Assembly (NCBI RefSeq): GCF_042186555.1
Contig: NC_133325.1
Span: forward strand, 89,680,982-89,744,981
Direction: 5' to 3'
Source of the DNA: Aquarana catesbeiana
Lineage: Eukaryota; Chordata; Amphibia; Anura; Ranidae
Length of the DNA: 64,000 nucleotides
In this document: positions 1-12,393 of the stretch, piece by piece
How the letters are laid out: each line of letters begins with the position of its first letter
Position numbering within the stretch: the first letter of the stretch is position 1
Program-made: the position numbers and the translations under genes
The notes under the pieces: model-generated
Seen by the model: the letters and a program-made list of their open reading frames with translations, nothing else
Databases searched by the model: none
What the model was told of the DNA's origin: nothing

Positions 1-444
1 GGGTACCCCCCCTCCCCAAAAGCTCAGTTTCACAAACAGGAGCCAGGGAGGAGGCCTTAAAGTGGAAGTTAAGAGTACTGATGAGCTAAGGTTTGGGCTG
101 AAACCAGTTCAGCAGTAACTGGTGGGAAACTGTCACATGATAGCAGGCAACCGTTCCTATCCGCTGCATCCAGGGAATTCCCCACCCTGCAGCCGCACGT
201 AAGAAAGAGGCCATGATGCTGATGACATCATTGACCTAATATGACCACGTGGGCATATTTGAACATTGTCATCAATGCTAAAAAGATGCTAAGGCTAACA
301 CAAACATTGGACATCCCTAACTGCCTTCCTTGATTTTTGTTTATTTTAGCAGGTTGCTGTTAGCAATCAAAAGGTTACCTTAACAAGTCAATAAGTCAAT
401 TTGTTGTACATATTGAAAAATAGGTTTTGGGTTTTAAGTATACA
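1..444. other. Stretch without recognisable features
   Basis: No gene, RNA or complete repeat was recognised. A TTAAAGTGGAAGTTAAG string at 57-73 resembles the ends of the TTAA-flanked elements found later, but no partner end was found. Confidence 0.5.
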
Positions 445-448
445 TTAA

Positions 449-922
449 AGCGGAACTTCAGTCAATATTTCATCTTTCCATCTATTAAATCTTCTGCCCT
501 TTTTGTTTTAACTTTGGATAGTAAAACATTTTTTTCTGCCAGTAAATACCTTATACAGCCCACTTCCTTTCTTGTCTGGAAAAAAGCCTAGGCTTATGAC
601 ATCATGCACAGCTCTCTCGCTCTCGTGAGAGTTTGCCAGGAAGGGAAGGGGGATGAGTCATAAGAGGACCATTGAGAACTACAGAGCTGGAGGTCTGCAT
701 CTGTGTGTCTGTCTAAATCCAGGAAGTGAACAGGCAGCAGCTTCAGCTGCCCACAGTTAAAATGATTGCTGCCAGACTCAGTGGAGGGAGATTTCTGCAG
801 CATATCTGGCAAGTACAGAATCACAGTATATATAAAATAATATGCAAAGTGGTTGGAGGGAAACTTTGGAATGGCAAAGATGTTTTTATTACAAATGATG
901 TGAACAGCCTGCAGTTCCTCTC
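449..922. mobile_element. TTAA-flanked MITE (piggyBac-like target site)
   Basis: The element is bounded by TTAA at 445-448 and 923-926. Its ends are imperfect inverted repeats: AGCGGAACTTCAG on the left, and GAGAGGAACTGCAG when the right end is read on the opposite strand. No transposase is present, so it is non-autonomous. The sequence resembles a repeat I associate with ranid frogs. TTAA duplication is typical of piggyBac-type transposition. Confidence 0.65.
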
Positions 923-1179
923 TTAAGAACAAACTCATACATGAAGATACAAGGGTACATGCCCAAGTGTCATGTACCTGGTCGTAGAGCCCGATATGCA
1001 GAGGAAGGCCTCTCTTACAACTCTGACTTGAGAACCCCTGATAGAGCAGACAGGAAGCTCGGGAGTGCAGAGTGGCACAAGTGCCTGGCAGGATGTAGGG
1101 GCTGGTCGGAAATTCCGATGATGCCGTGGAGAGACTTCAGCGATGGAGCTGACCGGAACAGCTGCCAGGCTGGAGACAG

Positions 1180-1640
1180 GATCAGACTGGAAGCAGGACA
1201 CAGCAATCAGCAAAGAGATGTTCTGTAGATAGAAACACAGACAGGTACAGGCAAGCTGGGTCATACACAGGCGGGCAGATCAGGAACAGATGCGGTGGCT
1301 GGAGCAGAGTCAGGGTACAGGCTAGGTCAGTAAAAGGCTGGCAGCGAGGTAACCAGGGAAGAGGCAGAAGCGGAGTCAAGGACAAGCTGGGGTTGCATGC
1401 AGGCAAATAGCAGGACAAGTCAGGAACAGGCCAAGAGTCAACTGGAGCAGGTTTTCCGGATAAACAGGTAGTAAGGGTTACAAGGAACGCTGTAGACCAG
1501 ACAGCATTGAACCTGGGCATCAGTCTCCTTTAAATAGCGCATCTGGCTCCAAGAACTGTCTCTTCTCGTAGGAACGGCTCTTCTCGTAGGAAAACGGAGC
1601 ACAGGCGTCCTTCCGCGGCTGCCATCTTGCTTACTGGCTT
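1180..1640. repeat. Dispersed repeat A, copy 1
   Basis: A purine-rich stretch with repeated CAGG/CAAG words ends in CTTTAAATAGCGCATCTGG. The same organisation and a similar TTTAAATAGGCAACTGG motif recur near 25990-26830, so the two are probably copies of one dispersed repeat, possibly LTR-related. A near-duplicate of TCTTCTCGTAGGAA sits at 1560-1592. No open frame is convincing. Confidence 0.35.
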
Positions 1641-4112
1641 GCCCTTCCTGACACCAAATGACAGTCTGTTTAAAGTGGAATTGTTGGTTGATAAGACATT
1701 GCATGCATATATGACATCTATAATATGTATAACCAGTTTTAGTGGCATTTATGGAACAGAATATATATGAATACCAAAACATCTTTGGTACCTGTCCCTC
1801 TGTTGTAGAAAAATGACTATCCTGCATTTCAGATGATGGCTGCTCACTCAGATGTTTCAGAGAACTCTGTAATTTATTTGTTCAGAAAATGGTGGAATCC
1901 TAATTTTGCATATCAATATCAGTATGTAATTACCACAGAATATATCTAGTTGTGATGACGAGCGTGAAATTGAAAAGGGAAGTTAAATTTGTTAAAGAGC
2001 TGTCTTATTGTACCGAGAGGACACTGTGTCATGCCATTTCTCTGGCTCAGTCTTTTCAAACAATATTTCAAATTGCAGTAAATGACAGGAAAACTGAAAT
2101 ACACAGAGCAACATGTCAGGAAGACTTGGCATTTCACTGAGATTTTTGGTATTCAGTTATAAACAGAGCTCTTCTATAATATGAACCTGTACTCCATGTT
2201 CAGGCACAAAGCCATATGTTAATGCTTTTAATGTGTTAGGAAAACATATTACATGTGTTACTATTCCTATTGGTTAATAGACCACCAGCACCAGCCCATG
2301 TGTGAATCACTGTTCAACTGCGTGTTTAAACTGCACCCCTTCCAACTGCAAATGTAAATGAGCCTTTACACAGGACTTTTACTTTTAAAGGCCTAGAATG
2401 CAGTGCAGGTTTCCCTTAAGTGAAATTTGGCATGGGTAGCAGTAATGATTAAAAGTGGATCCAGCCAGGTAGATGGCCATATACAGTCCAGGTTCATTTT
2501 CTTAAAGCGAAAATCCAGCCAAAAATATTTTTAGTTTTGGATAGAGGGGAGAAGGATTGGATCCCTTGTTGGATTGTACTTCTTTTCAAGTCTCTGTTAT
2601 ATTTCCTTTTTTTTCCTTTATTTTGTCTCAGTGACCAGCACCAATGATAAGGCAATACAGCCGGCCCTCCTGTACCCTGGGCTTTGGCCCCATCAGTACA
2701 AAAGAGGGGCCCGGGCACCTACCGAGCAGGAGGGCTGGCTGTACTGTCTTCCTTCCGACACTTGTGGCTCCCCCTGTAGCACTGCCAGCTTCTCCTTGTT
2801 CTTCTTCTGGCTCTGCAACAGGAGAATTGGTATCTGTGCCCTCCTCCTACTTTCCAGACCCCCCTGTGTGCCCCTCCTCCCCTGAAGGGGGGGGCGATAA
2901 ATATGTCTGATTTGCTGGGCCCTTTCTTTCCTGAATTACTACACTGATACTGATCGCTCCTCTGTCAATTCATCACTGAAGTATAGTAAACTTTGCTTAC
3001 TATGCTTTAGTTTGTGAACAAACAGGAAGCCGGTCAGCACAGAGCGCTTCCAATTCATTCACTGTCCAATGCAGGTGAGGCTGCAGAGAAAGGGACTGAT
3101 AAATCTCTGTTCTCAGTCCCTCAGTCTAGCTCATATATGAGACCTCAGGGGGCTATTTAGACATCTGATATTTCATCAAAGCCCCCCAAAGTAGTCAGCA
3201 TTTGGATCGGTCTTCAGAGAGCATTTACCAGGAGGTGAGGAGGCAGTATATCGCCTGCTTTAAGCCTGCACTAGCACACTGCAATGCTTTCCACATGGTT
3301 ATGGGGTGCTCTCAGAGCAGTGCACCTGAGTGGGTCTTGTTCAGTGGGGGTATAATTTCTGTCATGGCCATGAAGCATAGCATCATTTGATATTTTTGGA
3401 ACGGGGGGGCTGTCAAGTAGGCTGTATGGGACCCCGTGATTTCTATCTTGAGGCTCAGAGGTAGAAGGTTGATCCTTCGAAACGCGTCAGCCACCAGGGT
3501 CTCATCTAGGAACCCCTACCTTGGTCTGGTAGTCCAAGCAATTTGAGAGAGACTAGCCACTCATGTGGCTCGATGAGCGAGTTTACAAGTCTATGTTTGT
3601 GAGTAAACATCTTTTTGGTTTTATCAGATATTTTTAATAAATTTGTTGGATAATGCACTAGGCCAGTGTGCCCTCTTTCTTTTTATTTATACTCCTCCAG
3701 CACGGCCAGGACAACCCCAGTCCTAGAGGTCAGCAAGGCATCCAAGGAATTATCCATTTTTTGACCTGGTTATAGAGCACCATGGAGTCAGTTCACTGAT
3801 GCACAGGAGTATGTTGTTTCATTTCTATCAGCAGCGCTGTCTGTGACAACAGCTTCACTTTCCTAAGAAATTAGGAAAATCTCCAACACATCACAGACAA
3901 TAATAAAAACACTTTTTTTAGTAGTGTGGGGGAAGTCTAGAACCTCAGTCAGCTTTATTATTAAAGGCTGTAACTGACCTATTAATGCCACTATACATTG
4001 CCTATATTTCAGAGACTCTAACCATAACATTAAAGTGTCAAGCCAAGACATTTTTTATACTATTGGATAGAGTATTGAAGCATTAGAACTCCTGTTGGGC
4101 TCATATTGCTAT
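1641..4112. other. Non-coding stretch with fragments only
   Basis: Nothing gene-like was seen. A TTAAAGCGAAAATCC string at about 2502 looks like the left end of a TTAA-flanked element without a clear right end. A C-rich low-complexity patch spans about 2760-2895. A CGAAACGCGTCAG motif at about 3479 resembles a frog repeat. The remaining sequence is AT-rich and unremarkable. Confidence 0.4.
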
Positions 4113-4116
4113 CCTG

Positions 4117-4995
4117 TGTAGTGTCACCCCCGAGGGTGCCATTGAGAATACCCCGGGTCTCCCCTTCTAGTACAGAAGCTGCCTGCCACACAATGCAAGC
4201 TTACCAAGAATACAGGCTCAGTCTGGGGGATGTCTTTTTGAGAATTTTTTGCTCAAACTGGAGGGCATTTTGGGGTTCGGGGTACTCCAATATGATGTCA
4301 AAAATCCAAAGGAGGACAAACTTCTTAGCACAAATCCTGTAGCAGTAGCCTTGATTGGAGGTAATAGAGAATGGACAGTAACTCTAGGTCTCTATAAGAG
4401 AAAAGCCAGTCCATTCAGTAACTCCTGGCACTCACTTTGCTTTAGGAGTAGGCACACCTGAGAGTCCCAAAACCAGGTCTTATTCACAATGTCCTAGGAG
4501 AAGTCTGCCACTAAGCTTCCATGCAACACTTTTCAGTGAGGGGGATAATAGATCCCTCTCCAGATCATGACTCCAGAATGATGCTCTCCAGCAAAGGTCC
4601 TTTAGCAATCTTCTCCAGGCCTTTAGCCACCACTTGCTGAGGCCCAAACAGCAATTCTATACTCTAGCTGCCTCCCAGGGGCAGGAGCCACACTCGAACT
4701 CAAACTCTCCCTGAAAGGAAAGAACACTCTGGCAAAGTCTCCCAAATATTTATCATCTCTCTCAGCCACCTTCCTGTTGCCCCACCCCAGGGATTGGCTG
4801 AGGCCTGATAAATATTCATAACTGAGTGATTTATCCTCCCTGTTCTATTTTCTGGAAGCTCCCTCCAGAAACAGTCCAGAGCAATCAATCAACCAGCCTG
4901 GGAGACCCTGACCAGATAAGAAAAACAGATCACCATTCCCCTGAGTAGAGTGAAGCCAAAAACGAATTTAGCCTAACTTTTGGCAGGGTACTACA
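4117..4995 (-). mobile_element. Solo LTR with 4-bp target duplication CCTG
   Basis: The unit starts TGTAGT and ends ACTACA, the short inverted TG...CA ends of an LTR, and is flanked by identical CCTG at 4113-4116 and 4996-4999. Read on the minus strand its ends (TGTAGTACCC... and ...GGGGGTGACACTACA) resemble the solo LTR at 44300-45381, which suggests the same family and minus orientation. No internal region or second LTR is nearby. A 4-5 bp duplication fits a Gypsy-type or retroviral integrase. Orientation is less certain than the boundaries. Confidence 0.65.
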
Positions 4996-5232
4996 CCTGG
5001 ATTCATTAAGGGAGATTTACCCTGACAGTGGTTTTACCAGACAGGAAGTGAATGAAAATCTGCAACAGAGACACAGGAAGAAATAAAAATCTGCCAGGGG
5101 TTCTGGTCTTTCCCCAACTCTACTAATGGAAAGCATTTTTATTTTTTTCTGTGTTGTTGTTGGAGCGTTCCTCTCACTTCCCATCTGATAAACTGTTGTC
5201 AGCAGGACTGAAAGTGATGTAAATCTCTCTAA

Positions 5233-5387
5233 GGTATGGATGCTCAACCTGTGGCCCTTCAGCTGTTGCAGAACTACAAGTCTCATGAGGCATTGCAAGC
5301 TGCTGACAGTCAATAGCATGACTCGCAAAGGCAGAGGAATGATGGGAGTTGTAGTTCCACACAGCTGGAGGTCCACAGTGGATCGTT
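5233..5387. mobile_element. Palindromic hAT-like MITE
   Basis: The left arm contains CAGCTGTTGCAGAACTACAA. The right arm contains the near reverse complement around TTGTAGTTCCACACAGCTGG. A short loop separates them. The sequence matches a repeat with arms of this kind that I know from amphibian genomes. No coding capacity. Confidence 0.55.
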
Positions 5388-5904
5388 TTTCAGATGCATT
5401 TTACAGGTGCACAGAAGGTTATATGTCATCTCCTCACTGACTGTTTTAACCCTGAAAATGCAGACTCGCCACACTGGAACGCACGCATTTGCAGGACAGT
5501 TGAGATATGGTCCCATTCACTTGAATGGGTCATATTCAACAGCGGTATTGCCTGCTGAATCTGATATGCCATTTAATTTTGCCGCAGCCAAGAAACATAA
5601 AATTGCAGCCACAGCATGTGTACAGTCCTAAGTGACTGCATGCCTTCGTTTAATTAGGTGGGGGCAGTAAAACTGCGGCTCAACTGCCTGCTTTTACCAA
5701 ACTCTGCCCACCTATGCGAATGAGCCCCAACAGAGCCTCGGACAAAGGTTATACCATTTTTCTAATCTATATAAAACAAAAAAAACCAAAAAAAAGTTTT
5801 GGCTGCAAAAACACTTTAATTTGTTTACTGATATTTTTAAAGCCCCTAACGTGGCCAGTTCCCAATATAGGAATTTGGTCTGCCATACTTGGTAAGCAAT
5901 CTCT

Positions 5905-6115
5905 TTAGGGCCTGTTCACACCAGAGGCAGTGGGACTGAGCTGGGCCGCTGGCAGCCCAAGGTAAAATGCCTAGTCTGCTATCAGGCCAGTTCATACCAC
6001 CCCGTTGCAGTGGTGTGCACTGAAAAAGTATGGCATGCAGTACTTTTTTTCAGCACAGTGTGGTGCAATGCTATTCACCCCCTTGCACCATACTGTGGGT
6101 AATACAACTTAAAAA
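5905..6115. mobile_element. Degraded MITE fragment
   Basis: GGGCCTGTTCACACCAGAGG opens a stretch with several internal inverted strings (GTGTGCACTG, CAGTACTTTTTTTCAGCACA). It resembles the outer parts of the TTCACAC-ended MITEs seen elsewhere. Boundaries are approximate. Confidence 0.35.
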
Positions 6116-6147
6116 AATCTCACTCTGTGACATTTCAATAAAGTTCA

Positions 6148-7280
6148 CTACCACTTGACCTCCGGAAGATTTACCCACCTTCCTGACCAGACCATATTTT
6201 GTGATACGACACTGTGTTACTTTAAGAGCCCTCTCACACTGGCAGTGCCCAGGCGTTGGTGGTAAAGCGCTGCTAGTTTTAGCGGCGCTTTACCAACATT
6301 TTTGCAGTGCTTTTCGGGTGCTAGCAGTGCGCTTTTAACCCCCCCCCAGCGGCCGAATAAAGGGTTAAAAGCACCCGCAAAGCCCTGCTGCCGATGCGCT
6401 TTTCAGGCGCTCTGGTGGCACTGCCCACTGATTTCAATGGGAAGGGGCACTTTTGGGAGTGGTGTATTCACCGCTCCTAAAACGCTGCAAAGAAGCAGCT
6501 TGCAGGACTTTTTTTGACATCCTGCCAAGCGCAGCTCCCCAGTGTGAAAGCACTCTTTGCAGATGAGACTTTTTTCAGATTTACAGGCGCTATTGTTAGC
6601 GTGAAAGGGGTCTTACTGACAATTGCGAGACTCTGTACCCAAACAAAATTGATGTCCCTTTTTTCTCACAAATAGAGCTTTCTTTTGGTGGTATTTGATC
6701 ATCTCTGTGGTTTTTTTTTTTTTTGCGCTATAAACAAAGAAGGATTGACAATTTTGAACAAAAAAAAAAAAAATATTTTTTACTTTCTGCTATAAAACAT
6801 ACCCAATAAAAATTTTAAAAAAAAATCAAATTTCTTCATCAATTTACACCAATATGTATCCTGATACATATTTTTGGTGAAAAAAATCCCAATAAGCTTA
6901 TATTGATTGGTTTGCGCAAAAGTTATAGCGTCTACAAACTATGGGATTTTTAAAACTTTTTTTTTTTACTAGTAATGGTGGCGAACAGCGATTTCTGCAG
7001 GCATCAGCACCAAGGCAGGGCAGGGGCAGGGACAAGGGGTAGGCAGGAGTGTCGGTTACCCTGGGCGCAATGGTTTATTGCAGGAATGGGGTGACTTGAC
7101 CCTAACCCCAAGGGAGGGGGGGTGCAGTTTGGCATTTTGGGCACTGGATGACCTTGTCCCAGCACTGATCAGCACTGATGTCATCCCACTGCACACCAGT
7201 GGCTGCGTTCCATACAGCTTGAGGGACGCAGAAATAAAGTAGCACAAAGCTATTGGTACCCCACTGTGAGTTGCAGTGAA
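6148..7280 (+). mobile_element. TTAA-family dispersed element, copy interrupted by a nested MITE
   Basis: Blocks such as ACAAAATTGATGTCCCTTTT, ACTAGTAATGGTGGCGA and GGTTTGCGCAAAAGTTATAG are shared, in the same order, with the element at 32035-32972. This copy starts near CCACTTGACCTCCGG and is split at about 6229 by a MITE. The right part diverges after about 6990. No transposase is visible. Confidence 0.6.
6230..6614. mobile_element. MITE nested in the TTAA-family element
   Basis: The left end AAGAGCCCTCTCACACTGG and the right end GCGTGAAAGGGGTCTTA are imperfect inverted repeats. They interrupt a string (GTTACTTTAA...CTGACAATTG) that is continuous in the sister copy near 32105. Ends and a TA-type junction match the family at 14187-14585 and 59611-60029. 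Confidence 0.65.
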
Positions 7281-8237
7281 AATGCTAGGAGTTTGTGAGA
7301 TGAACACATTTAAATAAGAATGTTGGTATTTATTTTACATGGCTTTATGGAAAACACTAATGAATGAAGATTGACCTGTCTCAAGGCTCCCTAAATAGAT
7401 TGTTATTTTGGAAATCCATTTAGCATGGACCTATTCCAAACCCCAAATCCTAACTCTGCTTTGGTGACAGGTCCACTTCAAATCTTATATAATAATACGT
7501 TTCTCATGAAATCTTAGCTTATGTACATTATGTCGGCTGTTTCCATGGCAATAAGAAAAGCTTCATGTAAACCTTTCTCTGATTCTCATTCTGTCTCTGT
7601 GTGTGTTCCAAAGCCTCGTATTTCTGACTGACAGCCGCGAGAGACGACAAACGAATTCTTCATCTGACCAACAACCAGTCTTCAAAGCTGTACGGAAGAT
7701 TAAAAATAGCATCTTTATTCTAAATGTGTTATGCATTAAACTTAAACAAGTCATTTAACTTTTTTTTTTCCAAAGGAAGGTGGATGCATAATTTCGGAGG
7801 AAGGGGTAGCTTCCTGTGGTGTAATGGGGACAGGGATCCCAATAAGAAATGAGAAAAATTAAAGGGATCTGCACTGGGAGACCTGTGCTCTTGCAGACCT
7901 CCATTCCCGATAATGGTATTTCTCCAGCTATGTGCTGATCAAATAGATTTAAAAGTTACCAAGTCACAAGCTGATCTCCATCTATAATAGCAAGGCTTGG
8001 CTGTCATACTGAATGTAGTACTACCCCACAGGAGCTGCTTGGTAAATTTGGGTTCTCTGTTTTTCACCTCGCTTTCAAAAACAACCTCAGTCCCTCTGAC
8101 ACACCTTGTTGGATGAAAGTTACTGCATGCACTTATAAGTACACAAGTACCTTTAACTTGGCTGGGATTTAGTACAAGGAAATGGACACAAGACAGTTTA
8201 GTGGTAAATGAGCTCAATGCATTGGTAAGGGTTAGAA
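7281..8237. other. Non-coding stretch
   Basis: AT-rich sequence without recognised genes or complete repeats. Confidence 0.4.
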
Positions 8238-8512
8238 CAGGGTTTCTTAACCAGGGTTCCTCCAGAGGTTGCTAGAGGTTCCTTGAGAAATTTCTGCCTC
8301 TCAGATAGGCTCCCGCCGACACCATTGGTCTTTTTAGTTATCTGTAAGGGGGTAATTCCTCCCAGTGACCAAAATTGTTAAGAGCATTCTTCCCAGTGAC
8401 CATCACACTAAAGTATCATGAGTTGTAGATATAGTAATTTTTATCCGGGCTTCCCTAAGACCGGAAAGTTATATCAAGGGTTCCTCCATGTTGAAAAGGT
8501 TGAGAAAGGCTG
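8238..8512. mobile_element. hAT MITE with perfect 8-bp target duplication
   Basis: A 275-bp element starts CAGGGTTTCTTAACC and ends in the near reverse complement (GGTTGAGAAAGGCTG). It is flanked by identical GGTTAGAA at 8230-8237 and 8513-8520. The 8-bp duplication and CAGGG ends are the hAT signature. A longer, decayed relative lies at 55052-55752. Confidence 0.85.
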
Positions 8513-10437
8513 GGTTAGAATGAAGGGTGGTTTGGGTATAAATGAGCATACAGAAGGTAGGTTCAGACACAATCTGCTAGACAATATAATTACTATATAA
8601 TAATATTAGGTACCTGCGCAAAATAATCACCTTTTAAAAGGATCTGCATGCCTAACTACTATAAAAGCTATCCAAGCACTTCGTCAGTGTATGTCTGACG
8701 TCATCAGGGGTCTAATGACGTCAGACGTACATGATGAAATGCGGTGGGTAGGACTTACTGCACACGTCACTTCCTGTTTACAGAATGCAAACCGGAGTTC
8801 CTGATTTCCTATTTGATGCTCGTTTTTATTTGATGTCATGTAAGTGCATATTTTAAATACTGTGAATAAATGATCTGAAATACTACACCATGAGGTTATC
8901 TATTACATTTTCCCCTAGCTAATGAGACCTGGAGGAATTATCTAAAGGGAGAGGAATATTTCATGGTCCAATGCTGACTGCTCTATTACCCTTTACTATC
9001 CGGGATATCGATGGACGAGTGACCTCAGCTCCATTTGGAGACACTCTTACTTGAGAGTGCTGTTTGACCTTCTTTGAGAAAAGGGGTCACATTTTTGTGG
9101 TAAGTGTGGAGTGTTGTCATTTGTCACCTGTGAGCACTGATTGGTGGATTTTGTTTGGCCCTAAGGCACCATATTACACAGCAAGCACCTTTATTATTAA
9201 TTGCATCAAGCACTATATTGAACAGCAAGCACTTTATTGAGGACTTTTTTCTGACTTTTATGAATTATTTGTCCATTGCACGGAACCTTTTATAAGGATA
9301 CCACACAGCACACTCGGGTTTTCACATATATATTCTTACTGTAATTTATTTAGCACTTTATAGTTTTGTGAAGAGCGTGAATCTTGTCCTTTTTCATTGT
9401 TAAGTATAATCACTATGCCAAAGTAACTTAGAATAGAGTTCTGTACCACTAGACTGAAATCAATACATAAATTAGCAAAGTCACCAATAAACAGTGCATA
9501 TAAACATTAACTGCAATGTGTCAAATAATATTATAACTAGTCTAGAGTACACTCTAGGAGAATGGCTAAGGTATTGTGCAATATCCCCTGAGAGTTACTT
9601 CTTAGCATAAGCAATAGGTTAAGGTCCCTGTGTAGAAGCTGTAAAGGGCCAGTCTTTAGTTCTAATGCTTGAGCTGGCTAGCGCTGGGGCCCAGTTGTAC
9701 CACCGGTGCACACTGGAATAGCCCCAGTCAAGCCTGCAAGCAGCAATTAGGCTACTAGATGACTGTGTGGTCAGTTCCTAAAGGGCCCAGTCTCTCTAGC
9801 AACATATAGTAAATCCCCACAGCAGCAGCTTACCAATACCAGCAATAATGCAACTCACCATCTGATCACACACAACAGTCAGTCTACTCTCTGCTCTGCA
9901 CTCAGGTGCAGCAGTGATTTTGCACACTGGATAGCGATGTGCACTCTCCAGTCTCCCTCATGGTAAAAGGAAGCTGTTACCTGTACAGCTTAAGAAAATG
10001 CAGCTCATTCCCCTCCCCTAGTAATCTCCCTCTGGGAAATGCAGTACAAAAGCTGTTGATTAGAGTCTCTTTCCTTTTGATCTACAGTTCCCACAGTGCA
10101 GTGGTGCGTGATCCAATCTATTGAACTCTTTCTGCTCAGCAGCCCCCTTCTTCTGCTGATATAGCTTTTAACCAGTTCAACACCGCAGGCCAGCAGCTAC
10201 AGAGAGCAGTGGCAGCCAGTGTTTCGCTCTCCATTCTTAGCCAACACCTAGCTACATGAGCCTATGGTTTCGGGACTTTCTGACTCACAGATACAGAACA
10301 AGTATGCAGGTCAGGTGTTTTTGACACAACACTTACTTTCTGGATTGGTCCAGATTTGTCAAATATGCTTGGTCCAGATTTGTTACCCAATAAGTGTTGC
10401 AACATCCTTTTACTCTTGGTGAAAAATTCCTTTAGAG
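8513..10437. other. Non-coding stretch, possible retroelement debris
   Basis: It contains an inverted TGACGTCA-type motif (GTCTGACGTCAT and ATGACGTCAGAC) around 8690-8730, then GATGAAATGCGGTGGG, which resembles the GAAACGCG motif of other frog repeats. The rest is not recognised. No gene was seen. Confidence 0.4.
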
Positions 10438-10554
10438 CAGGAGTCTCCAAAGTTATCAGTATGAGGGCCACATTGTAAATTTTACAAAAATTACAAAAAA
10501 TCAGTTTTATAAATGAATTAATAATAAATTAATGAATTCATTGATAAAGCAAAG

Positions 10555-11036
10555 CAAAGACTCCCTTATATCGGGGTCCACATCAGGGGTCATAAAACAA
10601 AGCAAAGAGTCCTCCTTTAAATCTGTGTCCCCATCAGAGTTCCCCCTTACATCAGGGTCCCTATCAGAGCCCCCTTTACATCAATGCCCACATCAGAGCT
10701 CCCCTTACATCAATGTCTCCATCAGTGCCCCCTTACATCAGTGTTTCCATCACAGCTTACCTTACATTTGGGTCACCATCAAAGCCCCCATTACATTAGT
10801 GCACCCATCAGAGTTTCCCCTTACATCAGGGTCCCTGTCAGAACTGCCTCTTACATCTGGGTCCCCATCAGAGCCTTCTTTACATCAATGCCCCAATCAG
10901 AGTTACCACTTATATCAGGGTCCTTATATCAGAACTCCCCCTTACATCAAGCTCCCGTCAGAGTCCCCCTTACATCTGGGTCTCCATCAGAGTTCCCCCT
11001 TACATCTGGATCCCCATCAGAGTCCCTCAAACATCA
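10555..11036. repeat. Minisatellite, unit about 28-30 bp
   Basis: About 16 imperfect copies of a unit containing CCCCTTACATCAGGGTCCC and CATCAGAG. The array keeps some frames open, which are not genes. The reverse complement of a similar unit forms the array at 34790-35410. Confidence 0.85.
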
Positions 11037-11225
11037 GGGTGTAGGCAGGTTAAGGTGGGACCCACTATTTGGCTCACTTAAGAGTCTTACAATTTTAAAT
11101 CCTTCCAGGAAGGCACTTCCGTCCTGGCAGGATCTCATATATTACGTGGGGGGAGTTAGCAGAAGGGGAGTAGGTTGCTGGCCATGGGAAGGCAGCCAAT
11201 CAGAGGCTCAAGCTCCACGGGTAAA

Positions 11226-11552
11226 GTCTAGTACACACAGGCCGAATGTTGGGTGGCATCGGCCGGTTCAGTAAAAAACTTCCAATATTTGTACAGCAGC
11301 TGGTCCAACAGAAGCCAGTCGAAGGGACATGACCGGAAAAGGTCTGCCAATCAGAGCTCTCAATCAATGACTGAGAACGCTGACTGGTGTGTTCTGGTGG
11401 GGGGTCCCCCTGTCAGAACTTAGCAGGGGAAAAAGCTATACTAACATCAGATTGTTAGTACAGTGGCTTCCTCTTGAGCTCTTTATTTTTTTTTCATTCA
11501 GCTCGCTGGGTTGAACGGGAAAAAAAAGAATAGTGTGTACCAAGTTTTAGGG
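11226..11552. mobile_element. MITE with TACACAC-type ends
   Basis: The left end GTCTAGTACACACAGG and the right end (AATAGTGTGTACCAAG) are imperfect inverted repeats of a frog MITE family. It is nested in the LTR-like insertion. Confidence 0.5.
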
Positions 11553-11639
11553 GGCACAAATTACTTGTCTTACCCTGGACGCTAACAACCCACGCTATGC
11601 CACTGCCCTGGAGATGGGCACAAGGAATTTCTTTCTAAA

Positions 11640-11942
11640 ATTCTGACGGACCTAGAAATAGAACATGTTTCAAATCTTTCCAACAGACTCAATTCCTATC
11701 GGGAAAACCGTTTGTCTCTATGCTAGTCCAACGGACCAAAAATGACGCAAGGGCAGCTATTGGCTACTGGCTATTGAACTTCCTTTTTCTAGTCCCGACG
11801 TATGTCATCGCGTTCTTAACTAATGGACTTTGGTGTGATCGCGTGTAGGCAAGTCCGTTTCAGCGGAACTCCGTCGGAACTCCGTTGGACAGACCGTGAG
11901 AGTCTACTCTGATGGAAAGTCCAGTCGTGTGTACGCGGCATT
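11640..11942. mobile_element. Partial TA-MITE of the TCCGxxGTGTGTAC family
   Basis: Words such as GCTATTGGCTACTGGCTATT, GGTGTGATCGCGTG and AGTCGTGTGTACGCGGCA match the complete MITE at 20813-21260. The left terminus is missing or degraded. Confidence 0.55.
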
Positions 11943-12393
11943 GCAGTAATGACACCGGGCTGTTGATCCCTGGTAGAGGTGGGTCAGCTTCCTGATACCC
12001 CTTGGAGTAAGGGGATACAGCAGCACAATCAGGAGGGTGGGCAGAGTATCTGGTCACCAGCCCTATCCGTGCATCGAGGGAGATAGAGAATGGAGTATGC
12101 ACAGCAAGGGCTGGTATGCCCAAGAAGTCTGTTATATTACGGGTGCTCCGGCTGCTGCTGTAGCCACAAATAGGCAGTCCGTCACCTGCTAACAAGGGTT
12201 CCCATCAAAGTCCCATCTTACATCAGCGTCTCCTTCAGAGCCCCCCCCCCCCCCTTCATCTGGGTCTCCATCAGGGACCTCATCAGTGAAGACCAACTAT
12301 ATTTGATTCTTATATTTGATATGCAGATCAGCTACAGGCCGGATAAAATCTTGTAGTGTGCCAGATGTGGCCATAGTTTGGAGACCATTGCTG

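Larger units (their letters stand above)
11040..12194 (-). mobile_element. Probable solo LTR with nested MITEs, target duplication AGGG
   Basis: The insertion has inverted ends (TGTAGGCAGGT on the left, ACCTGCTAACA on the right) and is flanked by AGGG at 11036-11039 and 12195-12198. It interrupts the minisatellite, which resumes on the other side. Length minus nested MITEs is roughly 500 bp, reasonable for an LTR. Orientation is a guess from a TATA-like string read on the minus strand. Part of a hAT-like end (up to CCACTG at 11605) also lies inside. Confidence 0.5.
10438..12393. mobile_element. hAT-like element carrying a minisatellite and an LTR insertion
   Basis: The left end CAGGAGTCTCCAAAGTTAT and the right end, read on the opposite strand as CAGCAATGGTCTCCAAACTA, are related hAT-type termini. 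The interior is a tandem array of a unit near 28-30 bp (about 10555-11036, resuming 12199-12280), split by the LTR-like insertion at 11040-12194. No clear 8-bp target duplication remains (CTTTAGAG against AGAATGAT), so the outer limits are less secure. Confidence 0.5.

Noticed and set aside
10532..11274. Two overlapping open frames of 170 and 196 codons
   Set aside because: Both come from the minisatellite at 10555-11036.
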